This document shows, in pieces, positions 27,809-36,776 of a DNA stretch of 64,000 nt. This DNA is from Pantoea alhagi (GTDB lineage Bacteria > Pseudomonadota > Gammaproteobacteria > Enterobacterales > Enterobacteriaceae). The notes under the pieces were generated by a model, which was not told the origin of the DNA, did not search any database, and saw nothing but the letters and a program-made list of their open reading frames with translations. Where the stretch lies: positions 2,914,001 through 2,978,000 of the forward strand of contig NZ_CP019706.1 in the NCBI RefSeq assembly GCF_002101395.1. The letters are read 5' to 3'. How positions within the stretch are numbered: the first letter of the stretch is position 1; every line of letters starts with the position of its first letter. The translations under genes and the position numbers were made by a program.

Positions 27809-27833
27809 GCGCCGTCGGGCAACCCGACGGCGC
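27809..27833. terminator. Hairpin between convergent kdgM and ubiG
   Basis: A perfect 11-bp GC-rich stem (27809-27819 with 27823-27833) and 3-base loop lie in the gap between the two convergent genes. T runs are weak on both sides. Probably a bidirectional transcription barrier. Confidence 0.65.
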
Positions 27834-27866
27834 ATGCTTAACCCAGACGAGCTTTGATCTTGGCGA

Positions 27867-28589
27867 TCAGTTCTCGCCGTGGCGCGTATGCAGCATGTAG
27901 TTGACGTCAACGCCAGGGGCAAGACGGAAGCTGTCGCGCAGCGGATTATAGTGCAGGCCGATAATGTGTTTTTCGCGCAGTGGGGTTTCATCTACCCAGT
28001 GCAGCAGCTCCGCCGGGCGAATAAATTTCTTCGCATCATGCGTGCCGCGCGGCACCATGCGCAGCACATACTCCGCGCCAACCACCGCCATCAGCCAGGA
28101 TTTTGCATTGCGGTTAATGGTAGAGAAAAATACGTCGCCGCCCGGTTTGACCAGTCGGGCGCACGCCAGCACCACCGAGCGCGGATCTGGCACATGCTCC
28201 AGCATCTCCATGCAGGTAACCACATCATAGCTACCAGCATAGTGATCTGCGTGATCTTCCACCGTCTGCTGTATGTAATCGACCTTTACGCCGCTCTCCA
28301 GCGCATGCAGACGCGCAACTTCCAGCGGCTCCGCGCCCATATCCAGGCCGGTCACCTGCGCACCTTCACGCGCCATGCTTTCGGCGAGAATACCGCCGCC
28401 GCAGCCCACATCCAGCACTTTCTTGCCGAACAGGCCGCCCGCATGCTGGGCAATATAGCCAAGGCGCAGCGGATTAATGCGGTGCAGTGGCTTAAATTCA
28501 CCCTCCAGATCCCACCAGCGTGATGCCACCGCTTCAAATTTGGCGATTTCAGCCTGATCCACATTGTTCATCTGCGCTCTCGCATTCAT
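27867..28589 (-). CDS. ubiG: Ubiquinone biosynthesis O-methyltransferase
   Basis: UbiG performs both O-methylations in ubiquinone synthesis at the membrane face. The 240-residue protein equals the E. coli length. The SAM-binding motif VLDVGCGGGILAESMA, the CMEMLEHVPDP motif and the conserved KFEAVASRWWDLEGEFKPLH N-terminus are intact. It is divergent from gyrA, as in E. coli. Confidence 0.97.
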   Translation of the reverse strand: MNARAQMNNVDQAEIAKFEAVASRWWDLEGEFKPLHRINPLRLGYIAQHAGGLFGKKVLDVGCGGGILAESMAREGAQVTGLDMGAEPLEVARLHALESGVKVDYIQQTVEDHADHYAGSYDVVTCMEMLEHVPDPRSVVLACARLVKPGGDVFFSTINRNAKSWLMAVVGAEYVLRMVPRGTHDAKKFIRPAELLHWVDETPLREKHIIGLHYNPLRDSFRLAPGVDVNYMLHTRHGEN

Positions 28590-28689
28590 CTTTTTCTACT
28601 CCTGACAAAGTTTCCCGGAGTATACATCTTCTCGCAGCAATCAGCACGGCACGCCAAAGGGGAAAGCGCGCTTAAAACGCTGCTTTCCG

Positions 28690-28718
28690 TTCACCGACAG
28701 GTTGCAATGTGATATACT
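28690..28718 (+). promoter_or_regulatory. Likely sigma-70 promoter of gyrA
   Basis: TATACT at 28713-28718 is preceded at 17 bases by TTCACC (28690-28695). Its position about 45 bases before the gyrA ATG fits the short leader seen for gyrA. The -35 is a partial match. Confidence 0.55.
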
Positions 28719-28763
28719 TTCGCACCTTTAAATCCGGGATAAATGTAGAGGGATAGCGGCTCC

Positions 28764-31400
28764 ATGAGCGACCTTGCCAGAGAAATCACACCGGTTAATA
28801 TCGAAGAAGAACTGAAGAGCTCTTACCTCGATTACGCCATGTCGGTCATCGTTGGCCGTGCATTACCAGATGTTCGCGATGGCCTGAAACCTGTCCATCG
28901 CCGCGTGCTTTTTGCCATGAGCGTGCTGGGGAACGACTGGAACAAACCTTACAAAAAATCTGCCCGTGTCGTTGGCGACGTCATCGGTAAATATCACCCG
29001 CACGGCGATTCTGCCGTTTATGACACCATTGTGCGTATGGCACAGCCGTTTTCGCTGCGTTATATGCTGGTGGATGGGCAGGGCAACTTCGGTTCCATTG
29101 ACGGCGACTCCGCCGCGGCGATGCGTTACACCGAAGTGCGCATGTCAAAAATCGCCCACGAACTGTTGGCGGATCTGGATAAAGAGACCGTGGATTTTGT
29201 GCCGAACTACGACGGCACTGAACAGATTCCGGAAGTGTTGCCGACCAAAGTACCTAACCTGCTGGTCAACGGGTCTTCCGGTATCGCGGTTGGTATGGCG
29301 ACTAACATTCCGCCGCACAACCTTACCGAAGTGATTAACGGCTGTCTGGCCTATATCGACGATGAAAATATCAGCGTCGAAGGGCTGATGGAGCATATCC
29401 CGGGACCGGATTTCCCTACTGCCGCCATCATCAACGGTCGTCGCGGTATCGAAGAAGCCTATCGCACCGGTCGCGGAAAAATCTATATCCGCGCCCGTGG
29501 TGAGGTGGAAACCGATGCCAAAACCGGACGCGAAACCATCGTCATTCACGAAATTCCCTATCAGGTTAACAAAGCACGCCTGATCGAGAAAATCGCTGAA
29601 CTGGTGAAAGACAAGCGTATCGAAGGCATCAGCGCGCTGCGTGACGAGTCTGATAAAGACGGTATGCGTATCGTGGTTGAAGTGAAGCGCGATGCGGTAG
29701 CGGAAGTGGTATTGAATAACCTCTATTCGCTGACGCAGCTGCAGGTCTCTTTCGGCATCAATATGGTGGCGCTGCATCAGGGCCAGCCGAAAATTATGGC
29801 GCTGAAGGATATTCTTCAGGCTTTCGTGCGTCATCGCCGTGAAGTCGTCACGCGCCGTACCATTTTCGAACTGCGTAAGGCCCGCGACCGCGCGCATATC
29901 CTTGAAGGTCTGGCGATTGCGCTGGCGAATATCGATCCGATTATTGAGCTTATCCGCCGTGCGCCAACGCCGGCCGAAGCGAAAGCCGGGCTGATTGCGC
30001 AGGCGTGGGAGCTGGGTCATGTTTCCGCGATGCTGGAGCGTGCGGGCGATAATGCCGCCCGTCCGGAGTGGCTGGAAGAGCAGTTTGGTATTCGCGATGG
30101 TCGCTACTACCTGACCGAGCAGCAGGCGCAGGCTATTCTGGATTTACGTCTGCAGAAGCTGACCGGTCTGGAACATGAGAAGCTGCTGGACGAATACAAA
30201 GAGCTGCTGGAACAGATTGCCGAGCTGATCCACATTCTGGAAAGCGCCGATCGCCTGATGGAAGTGATCCGTGAAGAGCTGGAAGCCATTCGCGATCAGT
30301 TTGGCGACCAGCGTCGTACCGAAATCACCGCGAACAGCGCCGATATTAATATCGAAGATCTGATCAATCAGGAAGATGTTGTGGTTACCCTGTCACATCA
30401 GGGCTACGTGAAGTATCAGCCGCTTTCCGATTACGAAGCGCAGCGTCGCGGCGGCAAAGGTAAATCGGCAGCACGTATCAAGGAAGAGGACTTTATCGAT
30501 CGCCTGCTGGTGGCGAATACCCACGATACCATTCTCTGCTTCTCCAGCCGTGGCCGACTTTACTGGATGAAAGTCTATCAGCTACCGGAAGCGAGCCGTG
30601 GCGCACGTGGACGTCCTATCGTCAACCTGCTGCCGCTCGAAGCCAACGAGCGTATTACCGCCATTCTGCCGGTGCGTGAATACACCGAAGGCACCAATAT
30701 CTTTATGGCGACCGCCAGCGGCACAGTGAAGAAAACCTCGCTGACCGAGTTCAGCCGTCCGCGCAGCGCCGGGATTATCGCCGTCAACCTGCGTGAAGAT
30801 GATGAGCTGATCGGCGTGGCGCTGACCGATGGCAGCAACGAAGTGATGCTGTTCTCTGCCGCCGGTAAAGTGGTGCGCTTCTCCGAGCAGGCCGTGCGCG
30901 CCATGGGCCGTACCGCTTCCGGCGTACGCGGCATCAAGCTGGCGGAAGGGGATCGCGTGGTCTCGCTGATCGTGCCGCGTGAAGAGGGCGCAATCCTGAC
31001 GGTAACGCAGAACGGTTACGGTAAACGTACCGCAAACAGCGAATACCCGACCAAATCGCGTGCAACGCAGGGTGTTATCTCGATCAAAGTCACCGATCGC
31101 AACGGGCCGGTTATCGGCGCGGTGCAGGTCGAAGACAGCGATCAGATCATGATGATCACCGATGCCGGAACCCTGGTACGCACCCGCGTATCAGAAGTCA
31201 GCATTGTTGGTCGTAACACCCAGGGCGTGATCCTGATCCGTACCGCAGCGGATGAAAACGTGGTTGGCCTGCAGCGCGTTGCTGAGCCGGTGGAAGAAGA
31301 AGAGCTGGACGCCATTGATGGCAGCGTCGCTGAAGGGGAGGACGATATCGCCCCGGAAGTAGAAAGTGATGATGATATTCCGGACGGCGAAGAAGAGTAA
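28764..31400 (+). CDS. gyrA: DNA gyrase subunit A
   Basis: GyrA cuts and rejoins DNA in the gyrase tetramer that introduces negative supercoils. At 878 residues it is about the E. coli length (875). The catalytic Tyr122 follows AAAMR, and the quinolone region reads HPHGDSAVYDTI with Ser83 and Asp87 both wild type, so no classic GyrA quinolone-resistance change is present. The GyrA-box QRRGGKGK begins the C-terminal wrapping domain. The acidic tail (DGSVAEGEDDIAPEVESDDD) regulates supercoiling. A terminator follows 75 bases later. Confidence 0.98.
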   Translation: MSDLAREITPVNIEEELKSSYLDYAMSVIVGRALPDVRDGLKPVHRRVLFAMSVLGNDWNKPYKKSARVVGDVIGKYHPHGDSAVYDTIVRMAQPFSLRYMLVDGQGNFGSIDGDSAAAMRYTEVRMSKIAHELLADLDKETVDFVPNYDGTEQIPEVLPTKVPNLLVNGSSGIAVGMATNIPPHNLTEVINGCLAYIDDENISVEGLMEHIPGPDFPTAAIINGRRGIEEAYRTGRGKIYIRARGEVETDAKTGRETIVIHEIPYQVNKARLIEKIAELVKDKRIEGISALRDESDKDGMRIVVEVKRDAVAEVVLNNLYSLTQLQVSFGINMVALHQGQPKIMALKDILQAFVRHRREVVTRRTIFELRKARDRAHILEGLAIALANIDPIIELIRRAPTPAEAKAGLIAQAWELGHVSAMLERAGDNAARPEWLEEQFGIRDGRYYLTEQQAQAILDLRLQKLTGLEHEKLLDEYKELLEQIAELIHILESADRLMEVIREELEAIRDQFGDQRRTEITANSADINIEDLINQEDVVVTLSHQGYVKYQPLSDYEAQRRGGKGKSAARIKEEDFIDRLLVANTHDTILCFSSRGRLYWMKVYQLPEASRGARGRPIVNLLPLEANERITAILPVREYTEGTNIFMATASGTVKKTSLTEFSRPRSAGIIAVNLREDDELIGVALTDGSNEVMLFSAAGKVVRFSEQAVRAMGRTASGVRGIKLAEGDRVVSLIVPREEGAILTVTQNGYGKRTANSEYPTKSRATQGVISIKVTDRNGPVIGAVQVEDSDQIMMITDAGTLVRTRVSEVSIVGRNTQGVILIRTAADENVVGLQRVAEPVEEEELDAIDGSVAEGEDDIAPEVESDDDIPDGEEE

Positions 31401-31475
31401 TCGCCCGCTTGCTGTTTTGTCGTAGTGGGTTAATCCATCACACGATAAAAATTATCACAGCAAGCGCTACATATG

Positions 31476-31507
31476 ACGGGCCAGGCAGCTGCTGGCCCGT
31501 TTTTTTT
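31476..31507 (+). terminator. Rho-independent terminator of gyrA
   Basis: A perfect 9-bp stem (31476-31484 with 31492-31500) with a 7-base loop is followed by an eight-T run, 75 bases after the gyrA stop. Confidence 0.93.
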
Positions 31508-31551
31508 CGCCTTCAATAATGACCGGAGACTGTTCAAAGGCGCAAAAGTTT

Positions 31552-32175
31552 TCAGGCAATCTTTCTGAAATAGTCAGCCAGAACGGAGGAGAGATGCTCC
31601 GGGAAACGTTCTGCAAACTCCTGTGGGATCAGCCCTTCAAGAAACCCTTTCACCGGCCCGGTGATCATGCCTAACGCGACATGCGCAGTGAATCGCGGAT
31701 CGGCGCAGGTGATGCCAGGTGAACTCAGCAGCATGTCCACAACCGCATCAACCATACGTTTATGCACCGCAGCCACTACGCGTGAGCCACCGCGCTCCGC
31801 TGCGATGCTGTATAACGCTTTCGATTCTTCCGGGTTAGCTAACTTTGCCGCAAGGAAAGCCTTTACCAGCGCGGTGGCCATATCAGCAACGGATTTTCCC
31901 CGCGCAGTTGCGCAAGCCTGCTCGATTGAAGCGGCAACGTGGTTTAAATGCAACGCCAGTACCCCGGAAAGTAAGGCGTCACGGTTTGGATAATATTGAT
32001 ACAGGCTGCCAACTGACATACCGGCCCGTCTGGCAACGCGCGTCGTGGTACATCTGCTTAATCCTTCCCGGGTTAAAACCTGAAGGGTTGCCGTGTGTAG
32101 CGCCGCGACGGTAGCGACGGATCGCGCCTGAGCCGGGGCTTTTCGCGGGTTAAGGGGCACTGCAGGCGTCTTCAT
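31552..32175 (-). CDS. TetR/AcrR-family transcriptional regulator
   Basis: A 207-residue regulator with a TetR helix-turn-helix at residues ~25-70 (LTREGLSRCTTTRVARRAG, then MSVGSLYQYYPNRDALL) and a variable ligand-binding C-terminal domain. The ATG at 32175 is used; the TTG just before it lacks support. It is divergent from the pyridoxal-reductase-like gene, 76 bases away, so it probably controls that gene and itself. The effector is unknown. Confidence 0.87.
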   Translation of the reverse strand: MKTPAVPLNPRKAPAQARSVATVAALHTATLQVLTREGLSRCTTTRVARRAGMSVGSLYQYYPNRDALLSGVLALHLNHVAASIEQACATARGKSVADMATALVKAFLAAKLANPEESKALYSIAAERGGSRVVAAVHKRMVDAVVDMLLSSPGITCADPRFTAHVALGMITGPVKGFLEGLIPQEFAERFPEHLSSVLADYFRKIA

Positions 32176-32213
32176 CAAATGCGAATTCTTAAGCCAGGGG
32201 AGACTCCATATAC

Positions 32214-32235
32214 TATTACTTCCTGAAAACTAATA
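32214..32235. promoter_or_regulatory. Imperfect palindrome, candidate TetR operator
   Basis: A 22-base inverted repeat begins TATTACTT and ends AACTAATA, pairing at 7 of 8 outer positions on each arm. It lies midway in the 76-base divergent gap between the TetR gene and the aldo/keto reductase. The placement suggests an operator; no experimental match is known to me. Confidence 0.4.
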
Positions 32236-32251
32236 AATCAAGAAGGCCCTG

Positions 32252-33118
32252 ATGAACATAATCGAGAAAAGTGGAAGCTATAACCTGGGTAGCAATAGGG
32301 TAAGGCGCTTCGGCTATGGTGCCATGCAACTGGCAGGGCCGGGCGTGTTTGGTCCACCTGAAGACAAAAACGGCGCGCTGGCGGTGCTGCGTCATGCGGT
32401 AGAGTCAGGCGTTAACCATATTGATACCAGCGATTTTTATGGGCCGCACGTTACTAACCAGCTGATAAAAGAGGCTTTATATCCCTATAGCGACGATCTC
32501 ACCATCGTGACGAAAGTCGGTGCGAGCCGGGGCGAGGATGCATCCTGGCATTCTGCCTTAACGGCAAAAGCGCTGACGCAGGCGGTGCATGATAATTTGC
32601 GTCACTTACAGCTGGATGTGCTGGATGTGGTTAATTTACGCATCATGTTTAATGTTGCGGCACCCAGCGAAGGTTCGATAGAAGAACCACTAACGGCATT
32701 GATAAAATTGCAGGAGCAAGGGCTGATTAAACATATCGGTCTCAGCAATGTCACTCGTGCCCAGATCGCAGAAGCGCAAAAATTTACCACCATCGCCTGC
32801 GTGCAAAATATGTACAATATTGTCCATCGACAGGATGACAGCCTGATTGATGAACTCGCCTCTCAGGGCATTGCCTTTGTGCCATTCTTTCCGCTGGGCG
32901 GCTTTTCTCCTGTTCAGTCCACTGCTTTACAAACTATTGCCGAAAGTTTAGCCGCCACGCCAATGCAGGTAGCGCTGGCCTGGTTGCTTCACCGTTCCCC
33001 AAATATTCTTTTAATACCCGGCACCTCTTCGATGGCGCATTTCAATGAAAACAGCCAGGCGGCCGGACTCACATTATCGACAGAGATGCTGCAAAAGCTG
33101 GATGCGCTCGCGACGTAA
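32252..33118 (+). CDS. pdxI: Aldo/keto reductase, pyridoxal reductase PdxI (YdbC) type
   Basis: A 288-residue aldo/keto reductase. RFGYGAMQLAGPGVFGPPED near the start and HIDTSDFYGPHVTNQLI, holding the catalytic Asp and Tyr, follow E. coli YdbC/PdxI very closely over the full length, as do VTKVGASRGEDASWHSA and LIPGTSSMAHFNEN near the NADPH site. PdxI reduces pyridoxal to pyridoxine. The divergent TetR gene suggests inducible expression, which might point to a detoxifying rather than vitamin-salvage role here (inference). Confidence 0.85.
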   Translation: MNIIEKSGSYNLGSNRVRRFGYGAMQLAGPGVFGPPEDKNGALAVLRHAVESGVNHIDTSDFYGPHVTNQLIKEALYPYSDDLTIVTKVGASRGEDASWHSALTAKALTQAVHDNLRHLQLDVLDVVNLRIMFNVAAPSEGSIEEPLTALIKLQEQGLIKHIGLSNVTRAQIAEAQKFTTIACVQNMYNIVHRQDDSLIDELASQGIAFVPFFPLGGFSPVQSTALQTIAESLAATPMQVALAWLLHRSPNILLIPGTSSMAHFNENSQAAGLTLSTEMLQKLDALAT

Positions 33119-33131
33119 AATATGAGAGGAA

Positions 33132-33170
33132 AGGGCGAAAGGTGCCGTTGGTTATGATCGGCACCGCCCT
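33132..33170 (+). other. Hairpin after pdxI
   Basis: AGGGC + GGTGCCG pairs with CGGCACC + GCCCT across an 11-base loop, with a 4-base GAAA bulge on the left arm. It starts 13 bases after the pdxI stop and has no T run. It may act as an mRNA 3' end stabiliser. The remaining ~200 bases to rcsC show no gene. Confidence 0.5.
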
Positions 33171-33374
33171 GTAAGTGAGCCTGAGGCGGCCAGTAAATCG
33201 GTGAATCAGGTTGTGATTGCTGGTCATGCGGTGGCGATACGCGATAAGGGAGGATATTTAGCCTGAACAGCGAGGCGGAATGCGGCTAACGTCTGGCTTT
33301 TTTCGCCATCTGCCGCTACTGTAGCGGGATCAAAAAATTTTAATTATTGTCGGCGGTTGCGCCGGGGCTTTCCC

Positions 33375-36227
33375 TTGAAATATCTCGTTTCGTTTCGCAC
33401 AACGCTAAGGATTTCCCGCTACCTGTTTCGCGCGCTGGCGCTGATGCTCTGGTCGCTGGGTGCGCTGTTAACGGCCTTCTACGTTATCAGCATTCTGCAT
33501 GAGCAAGAAGCGCAGGTGCGTCAGGAGTTTACGCTTAACTATGACCAGGCGCAGTGGTACGTGCGTCACTCCGCTGATATTACCCGCCAGCTAAAATATA
33601 TTGCCGAAAACCGACTGAACAACAGCGCCAACGGCACTGACGTGCTGAACGGCGTCTTTCCCGGCAAAGTCACGCTGCCGCAGTTTTCTCCGCTGGTCGC
33701 CAATTCAAACTGTTCCGCCATGAGCAATACCTGGCGCAGCTCGCTGGAATCACTCAGCTATTTTCTGAACTACTGGAAAACCAATTTCGCCTCCGCCTAT
33801 GAGCTGAACCGGGTGTTTTTTATCGGCGGCGAAGGGCTGTGTATGGCCGATTTTGGTATCGGCAACGGTTCGGTCGATCGCGAGCGCACGGTAAAAACCC
33901 TGAACGAGCGCATTTTGCGCTATCGCAACAGCAGCACGGACGAGCGCAAAAGCAGCCTCTACTGGGTGAGCAATAACGGGCAGCCTGGCGTCGGCTATTT
34001 CTATATGATTACGCCCATCTATATCGCCAACAAGCTGGAGGCGCTGCTGGGCATCGAACAAAATATCCGTCTGGATGATTTTGTCACGCCGGGCAGCCTG
34101 CCGGTAACCGCCACGCTGGTGAATGAGGCCAATCAGCCGGTGCTCTCCTCCAACCGGGGACGCGTCGCGTTCTCGCTTGATGAGGTGCCTGATGAGAAAG
34201 CCTGGTTTGGCTATGTCGATAACTATAAACAGCTGGTGCTGAAGAAGACTCTGCATCCCTCTAATCTAAGCATTATCTATTCAGTGCCGACCGATGTGCT
34301 GGTGGATCGGCTTAAGCTGTTAATGATTAATGCCATCCTGTTGAATTTGATCAGCGCGGTTATTCTCTTTACCCTGGCCTGGCTGTTTGAGCGCCGGATG
34401 TTCCTGCCGGCAGAGGAAAATGCGCACCGGCTGGAAGAGCATGAGCAGTTTAACCGGAAAATTGTGGCTTCCGCGCCGGTTGGCATCTGTATTCTGCGCA
34501 CCCGTGACGGCACCAATATTCTGAGTAATGAGCTGGCACATAACTATCTCACCATGCTGACGCAGGAAGATCGCCAGAAGCTAACGGAAATCATCAGCGG
34601 CCAGCAGGTTAACTTTGTCGATCTGCTGACCGGCAGCAATACCAACCTGCAGATCAGTTTCGTGCATTCACGCTATCGCAATGAAAACGTAGCAATTTGT
34701 GTGCTGGTGGATGTGAGCGCGCGCGTGAAAATGGAAGAGTCGCTGCAGGAGATGGCGCAGGCGGCTGAGCAGGCCAGCCAGTCTAAGTCAATGTTCCTGG
34801 CAACCGTCAGCCATGAGCTGCGTACGCCGCTGTATGGAATTATCGGCAACCTGGATCTACTGCAAACCAAACAGCTGCCGAAAGGGGTGGATTCGCTGGT
34901 GACAGCGATGAACAACTCTTCCAGCCTGCTGCTGAAAATCATTAGCGACATCCTCGACTTCTCTAAAATTGAGTCGGAACAGCTGCAAATTGAACCGCGT
35001 CCTTTTGCGCCGCGCGAGATCATTACGCATATCACCGCCAACTATTTATCGTTGGTGGTGAAAAAGCGTCTGACGCTTTACTGCTTTATTGAATATGACG
35101 TGCCGGTTGCGCTGGATGGCGATCCGATGCGCCTGCAGCAGGTGATTTCCAACCTGCTCAACAACGCCATCAAATTTACCCACACCGGCTGCATTATTCT
35201 CCATGCCTATGTTCGCGAGGGTTACCTGGCGGTGCGCGTGCGTGATACCGGTGTCGGCATCGCCAACAAGGAGATCACCCGGCTGTTCGATCCTTTCTTT
35301 CAGGTGGGTACCGGGGTGCAGCGCAATTTTCAGGGAACCGGCCTTGGGCTGGCGATCTGTGAAAAGCTGATCAATATGATGGATGGCGACATTGAAGTGG
35401 AATCTGAACCGGGTATGGGCAGTCAGTTTATTGTGCGTATCCCGCTCTACAACAGTCAGGTGATGGCGCCGGTGCTGCATGAAGGTCTGGAAGATAAGCA
35501 GATCTGGCTGGCGCTGCGTAACGATGCCCTGGCTGCCTTTATGACGCGGCTGTTGCAGGCGCACGGGATTCAGGTTAAGCGCCTTAACGACCAGCAATGG
35601 CGGGCGGATGATGTGATTATTACTGATTACGACTTCCAGCCAGAACAGCCGGTGCGCGCGATCATCCTGTTTGACGGCGCGCACATTGACGTGCCGTATG
35701 AGGTCAAACCCGGACGCTGGATCCACAGCACCGCGATGCCGCATGAACTGCCAGCGTTGCTGGGCAAAATTTACAGCGTGCTGGTTGAAGTGCCGGATGG
35801 TCTGGCATCGTTGCCGGTGCCGGAGCAGCCAGGCGTGGATAATCACGATATCCTGATTCTGGTGGTGGACGACCATCCTATCAACCGTATGCTGCTTTCC
35901 GATCAGCTTAGTTCGCTGGGCTATCGGGTGAAAACGGCGCAGGACGGCGTGGATGCGCTTAATGTGATTAGCCGCAGCGAAATCGATATTGTGCTGACCG
36001 ACGTCAATATGCCAAATATGGATGGTTATCGTTTGACGCAACGCTTACGCCAGCTGGGACAAACGTTCCCGATTATTGGCGTTACCGCCAACGCGCTGGC
36101 GGAGGAGAAGCAGCGCTGTATAGAGGCGGGCATGGATAACTGTTTATCGAAGCCGGTTACGCTCGATACGTTAAAAACCTCGCTGGCTATTTATGCTGAG
36201 CGCGTCAGAAAAGTGCGCGGCGTGTAA
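33375..36227 (+). CDS. rcsC: Hybrid sensor histidine kinase RcsC
   Basis: RcsC is the inner-membrane kinase of the Rcs envelope-stress phosphorelay. I place the start at TTG 33375, which begins LKYLVSFRTTL, aligned with the E. coli MKYLASFRTTL; a TTG six codons earlier is possible but has no counterpart. This gives 950 residues (E. coli 949). The order is TM1, a periplasmic sensor (~45-310), TM2, PAS-like linker, the HisKA domain with His480 (VSHELRTPLYG), an ATPase domain (NLLNNAIKF, GTGLGLAICEKL) and a receiver with Asp876 (LTDVNMPNMDGY). It converges on rcsD-rcsB as in E. coli, but two gene relics lie between. Confidence 0.96.
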   Translation: MKYLVSFRTTLRISRYLFRALALMLWSLGALLTAFYVISILHEQEAQVRQEFTLNYDQAQWYVRHSADITRQLKYIAENRLNNSANGTDVLNGVFPGKVTLPQFSPLVANSNCSAMSNTWRSSLESLSYFLNYWKTNFASAYELNRVFFIGGEGLCMADFGIGNGSVDRERTVKTLNERILRYRNSSTDERKSSLYWVSNNGQPGVGYFYMITPIYIANKLEALLGIEQNIRLDDFVTPGSLPVTATLVNEANQPVLSSNRGRVAFSLDEVPDEKAWFGYVDNYKQLVLKKTLHPSNLSIIYSVPTDVLVDRLKLLMINAILLNLISAVILFTLAWLFERRMFLPAEENAHRLEEHEQFNRKIVASAPVGICILRTRDGTNILSNELAHNYLTMLTQEDRQKLTEIISGQQVNFVDLLTGSNTNLQISFVHSRYRNENVAICVLVDVSARVKMEESLQEMAQAAEQASQSKSMFLATVSHELRTPLYGIIGNLDLLQTKQLPKGVDSLVTAMNNSSSLLLKIISDILDFSKIESEQLQIEPRPFAPREIITHITANYLSLVVKKRLTLYCFIEYDVPVALDGDPMRLQQVISNLLNNAIKFTHTGCIILHAYVREGYLAVRVRDTGVGIANKEITRLFDPFFQVGTGVQRNFQGTGLGLAICEKLINMMDGDIEVESEPGMGSQFIVRIPLYNSQVMAPVLHEGLEDKQIWLALRNDALAAFMTRLLQAHGIQVKRLNDQQWRADDVIITDYDFQPEQPVRAIILFDGAHIDVPYEVKPGRWIHSTAMPHELPALLGKIYSVLVEVPDGLASLPVPEQPGVDNHDILILVVDDHPINRMLLSDQLSSLGYRVKTAQDGVDALNVISRSEIDIVLTDVNMPNMDGYRLTQRLRQLGQTFPIIGVTANALAEEKQRCIEAGMDNCLSKPVTLDTLKTSLAIYAERVRKVRGV

Positions 36228-36255
36228 TGTCAAAAAAACTAAACGCCGCGCTGTA

Positions 36256-36280
36256 AAAAGAAGGCCGCCTCAGCGGCTTC
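36256..36280 (-). terminator. Terminator downstream of the B3/4 relic
   Basis: On the minus strand GAAGCCGC pairs with GCGGCCTTC (one bulged base) and a five-T run follows. It lies between the rcsC end and the relic's 3' end, and could serve both convergent transcripts. Confidence 0.6.
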
Positions 36281-36350
36281 TCATGTTTAATCATCAGCCT
36301 GTACGCTGCTGTTCTGAAACGCTGGCGGCATTCTGTTAACCCGTTCCTGT

Positions 36351-36776
36351 TCAGGGCAGCAGGCCATGATCCAGCGTAATCAGCTGGCTTTGCGCTTTCA
36401 TTCCCGGCATCAACTGCGTTAACAAAGTAATCAGCCTGTCGCCCGCTTCCTGCAGAGCGGATAACGGCATTACCGGCAGGCTTTCCAGAATAAACCACAT
36501 CTGTTGCGCATTGCTGTCCAGTCGGGTTCTTACGCCCTGACGCCAGTTCCAGCGACGGCAGGTTACACCCCGATCGTCGCGCCAGATAACTTCACCCGGC
36601 TCGGGAAATTCGGTCGCCGCTTCGCCCGCCTTCACTGTATCGAAAGGTTCACTGCCGTCAGCAATGGTTAAACGAGGCTGGCCATGATAGGCCGCCAGGT
36701 TTTCACCGCCGACCGGCACCGCATAGCGAATACTGATCGCATTATAAATATCCACCACCGGATCGATCGACGTCAT
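36351..36776 (-). pseudogene. 5'-truncated B3/B4 tRNA-binding-domain protein
   Basis: The 141-codon frame reads as the C-terminal part of a B3/4-domain protein (the fold shared with the phenylalanyl-tRNA synthetase beta chain, probably editing or tRNA related): NPVVD-like DPVVDIYNAISIRYAVPVGG, EPGEVIWRDDRGVTCRRWNW, and a final helix. Complete proteins of this type are about 220-240 residues, so the first ~40% is missing. An ATG remains at 36776 with a GAGGGTGG tract, but a TAA lies in frame four codons upstream. Its broken 5' end meets the broken 5' end of the next gene. Confidence 0.75.

Noticed and set aside
29145..30020. 291-codon frame antisense to gyrA
   Set aside because: Shadow of gyrA codons; composition is biased and no domain is visible.
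35046..36041. 331-codon frame antisense to rcsC
   Set aside because: Entirely within rcsC and rich in His/Gln/Arg as expected for a reverse-strand shadow.
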